From: HGM12669 sp048527645
GTDB lineage: Bacteria > Bacillota > Clostridia > Oscillospirales > CAG-272
DNA: 6,001 bases
Reading direction: 5' to 3'
NCBI GenBank assembly: GCA_048527645.1
Contig: DBGFNI010000100.1
Coordinates: 1-6,001, forward strand
Shown here one piece after another: positions 5,642 through 6,001 of this stretch. A model generated the notes under the pieces. That model was given only the letters and a program-made list of their open reading frames with translations. It was not told the origin of the DNA and searched no databases. A program made the position numbers and the translations under genes. Position 1 is the stretch's first letter. Every line of letters begins with the position of its first letter.

Positions 5642-5670
5642 ATCATACCAAAAAAAGAGATTTCTGTCAA
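5642..5670 (-). promoter_or_regulatory. Promoter of the acyltransferase gene
   Basis: The minus strand reads TTGACA (5670-5665), 17 nt including a T7 run, then TATGAT (5647-5642). Transcription would start near 5635, giving a leader of about 68 nt before the ATG at 5567. A short GCGCA/TGCGC hairpin is possible in the leader. Confidence 0.85.
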
Positions 5671-5686
5671 TGTTTTCGGAAAGCAC

Positions 5687-5715
5687 TTGTTTTTCCGGGC
5701 GAGGTAGGTTATAAT
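5687..5715 (+). promoter_or_regulatory. Candidate rightward promoter into the repeat array
   Basis: TTGTTT (5687-5692), a 17-nt spacer and a perfect TATAAT (5710-5715) face right. Transcription would start near 5722, a few bases into the first repeat. The -35 matches only the first three consensus positions. It is back to back with the acyltransferase promoter (5642-5670). Confidence 0.45.
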
Positions 5716-5716
5716 A

Positions 5717-5786
5717 GTCGCAGAAAGTCTTGCCACAGGGCAAGCCTTTGCGGCCGACAGCCGCCCGTGCTTTGCCCGGCTGCGAC
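5717..5786. other. Cloverleaf-like foldable segment of repeat unit 1
   Basis: Outer arms GTCGCAG (5717-5723) and CTGCGAC (5780-5786) form a 7-bp stem. It encloses CTTGCC-ACAG-GGCAAG (5729-5744), GCGGC-CGACA-GCCGC (5750-5764) and an imperfect CCG-T-GC-TTT-GC-C-CGG hairpin (5765-5779). The last two abut each other and the outer stem without overlap. It resembles a tRNA in outline only: no T-loop, anticodon arm layout or CCA end is seen. The same segment in unit 2 keeps the stems, with a 5-bp outer stem. Confidence 0.5.
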
Positions 5787-5846
5787 ATTGACGGTCTTGC
5801 AAAAATGCCCTTGCAAGCAAGCATTTTTGCTGCGTGGTGGAATACG
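5719..5846. repeat. Tandem repeat array, unit 1 (128 bp)
   Basis: The unit starts at CGCAGAAAGTCTTGCC and ends at GGTGGAATACG. It differs from unit 2 by a 2-bp length change plus a substitution at the first hairpin loop and five other substitutions; the last 55 or so bases are identical. Its final third holds the perfect 10-bp inverted repeat GCAAAAATGC (5799-5808) and GCATTTTTGC (5821-5830). The 434 bp from the acyltransferase start to the window end hold no credible gene; the array fills most of it. Confidence 0.9.
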
Positions 5847-5972
5847 CGCAGAAAGTCTTGCCAAAGCAAGCCTTTGCGGCGGACAGCCGCCCGTGCTTCG
5901 CTCGGCTGCGACATTGACGACCTTGCAAAAATGCCCTTGCAAGCAAGCATTTTTGCTGCGTGGTGGAATACG
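5847..5972. repeat. Tandem repeat array, unit 2 (126 bp)
   Basis: This is the second copy, directly abutting unit 1. Its first hairpin is shortened (CTTGC-CAAA-GCAAG, 5857-5870), the second keeps its stem with one loop change, and the terminal inverted repeat is unchanged (5925-5934 with 5947-5956). The closing pair CGCAG (5847-5851) and CTGCG (5906-5910) is 5 bp. Confidence 0.9.
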
Positions 5973-6001
5973 CGCAGAAAGTCTTGCCAAAGCAAGCCTT
6001 T
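5973..6001. repeat. Tandem repeat array, unit 3 (cut by window end)
   Basis: The first 29 bp of a third copy are present and identical to the start of unit 2, including CTTGCCAAAGCAAG. The array therefore continues to the right; its total copy number is unknown. Confidence 0.85.

Noticed and set aside
5717..5786. tRNA gene suggested by the cloverleaf outline
   Set aside because: There is no GTTC T-loop, no seven-base anticodon loop on a five-pair stem at the right place, and no variable-loop layout; the hairpin loops are 3-5 nt.
4489..5946. A 485-codon open frame on the minus strand running from the repeats through the acyltransferase gene
   Set aside because: It is out of frame with a clear acyltransferase-3 protein, has no ribosome binding site, and its N-terminal part is just the translated tandem repeat. 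Several minus-strand frames are open across the repeats, as expected of G+C-rich repeats.
5719..6001. CRISPR array
   Set aside because: The repeats are 126-128 bp and directly abutting with no unique spacers between them, and no cas gene is present.
5717..6001. Insertion sequence or transposon end
   Set aside because: No transposase reading frame, terminal inverted repeat pair with target duplication, or similar mark is seen; a non-autonomous element cannot be excluded but is not supported here.

Overview
The window looks like chromosomal DNA of a low-to-mid G+C Gram-positive anaerobe, most likely a clostridial Bacillota of the Oscillospirales/Ruminococcaceae kind. This is inferred, not proven. 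The basis is strong AGGAGG ribosome binding sites, near-perfect TTGACA-N17-TATAAT promoters, an L10 leader with an intrinsic attenuator in front of rplJ, a PhoU-fused Na/Pi transporter, and an L10 protein with a long Glu/Ala/Pro tail. No mobile element, CRISPR array or tRNA was found.

Layout, left to right. Positions 1-147 hold a leftward promoter and a structured leader for a gene lying outside the window. Positions 148-1092 (minus strand) encode a ten-helix EamA/DMT transporter. Positions 1093-1298 form a divergent control region whose 13-bp inverted repeat carries, in each arm, a pair of 11-bp-spaced TTnACA/TTAAC-type repeats resembling Pho boxes. Positions 1299-3053 (plus strand) encode a Na/phosphate cotransporter-family protein with a C-terminal PhoU-like domain. 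A bidirectional terminator at about 3100-3136 separates it from the convergent rplJ-rplL operon (3183-4217, minus). That operon has a consensus promoter at 4423-4451 and an L10-type leader ending in an attenuator at 4282-4324. An acyltransferase-3 membrane protein (4524-5567, minus) has its own promoter at 5642-5670. The right end (5717-6001) is a tandem array of 126-128 bp repeats, each able to fold into a closed multi-hairpin structure followed by a 10-bp hairpin. A rightward TATAAT promoter sits exactly at the array's left border.

How the parts relate. The strongest functional story is the divergent pair around 1100-1300: a phosphate-type transporter and a DMT transporter sharing back-to-back Pho-like operators, which suggests joint control by phosphate starvation. 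The ribosomal operon is a compact two-gene unit with classic L10 autoregulation; it is flanked by unrelated genes, with neither rplK-rplA nor rpoB beside it. The repeat array is the least explained part of the window and the best candidate for something undescribed, possibly a transcribed structured repeat RNA.
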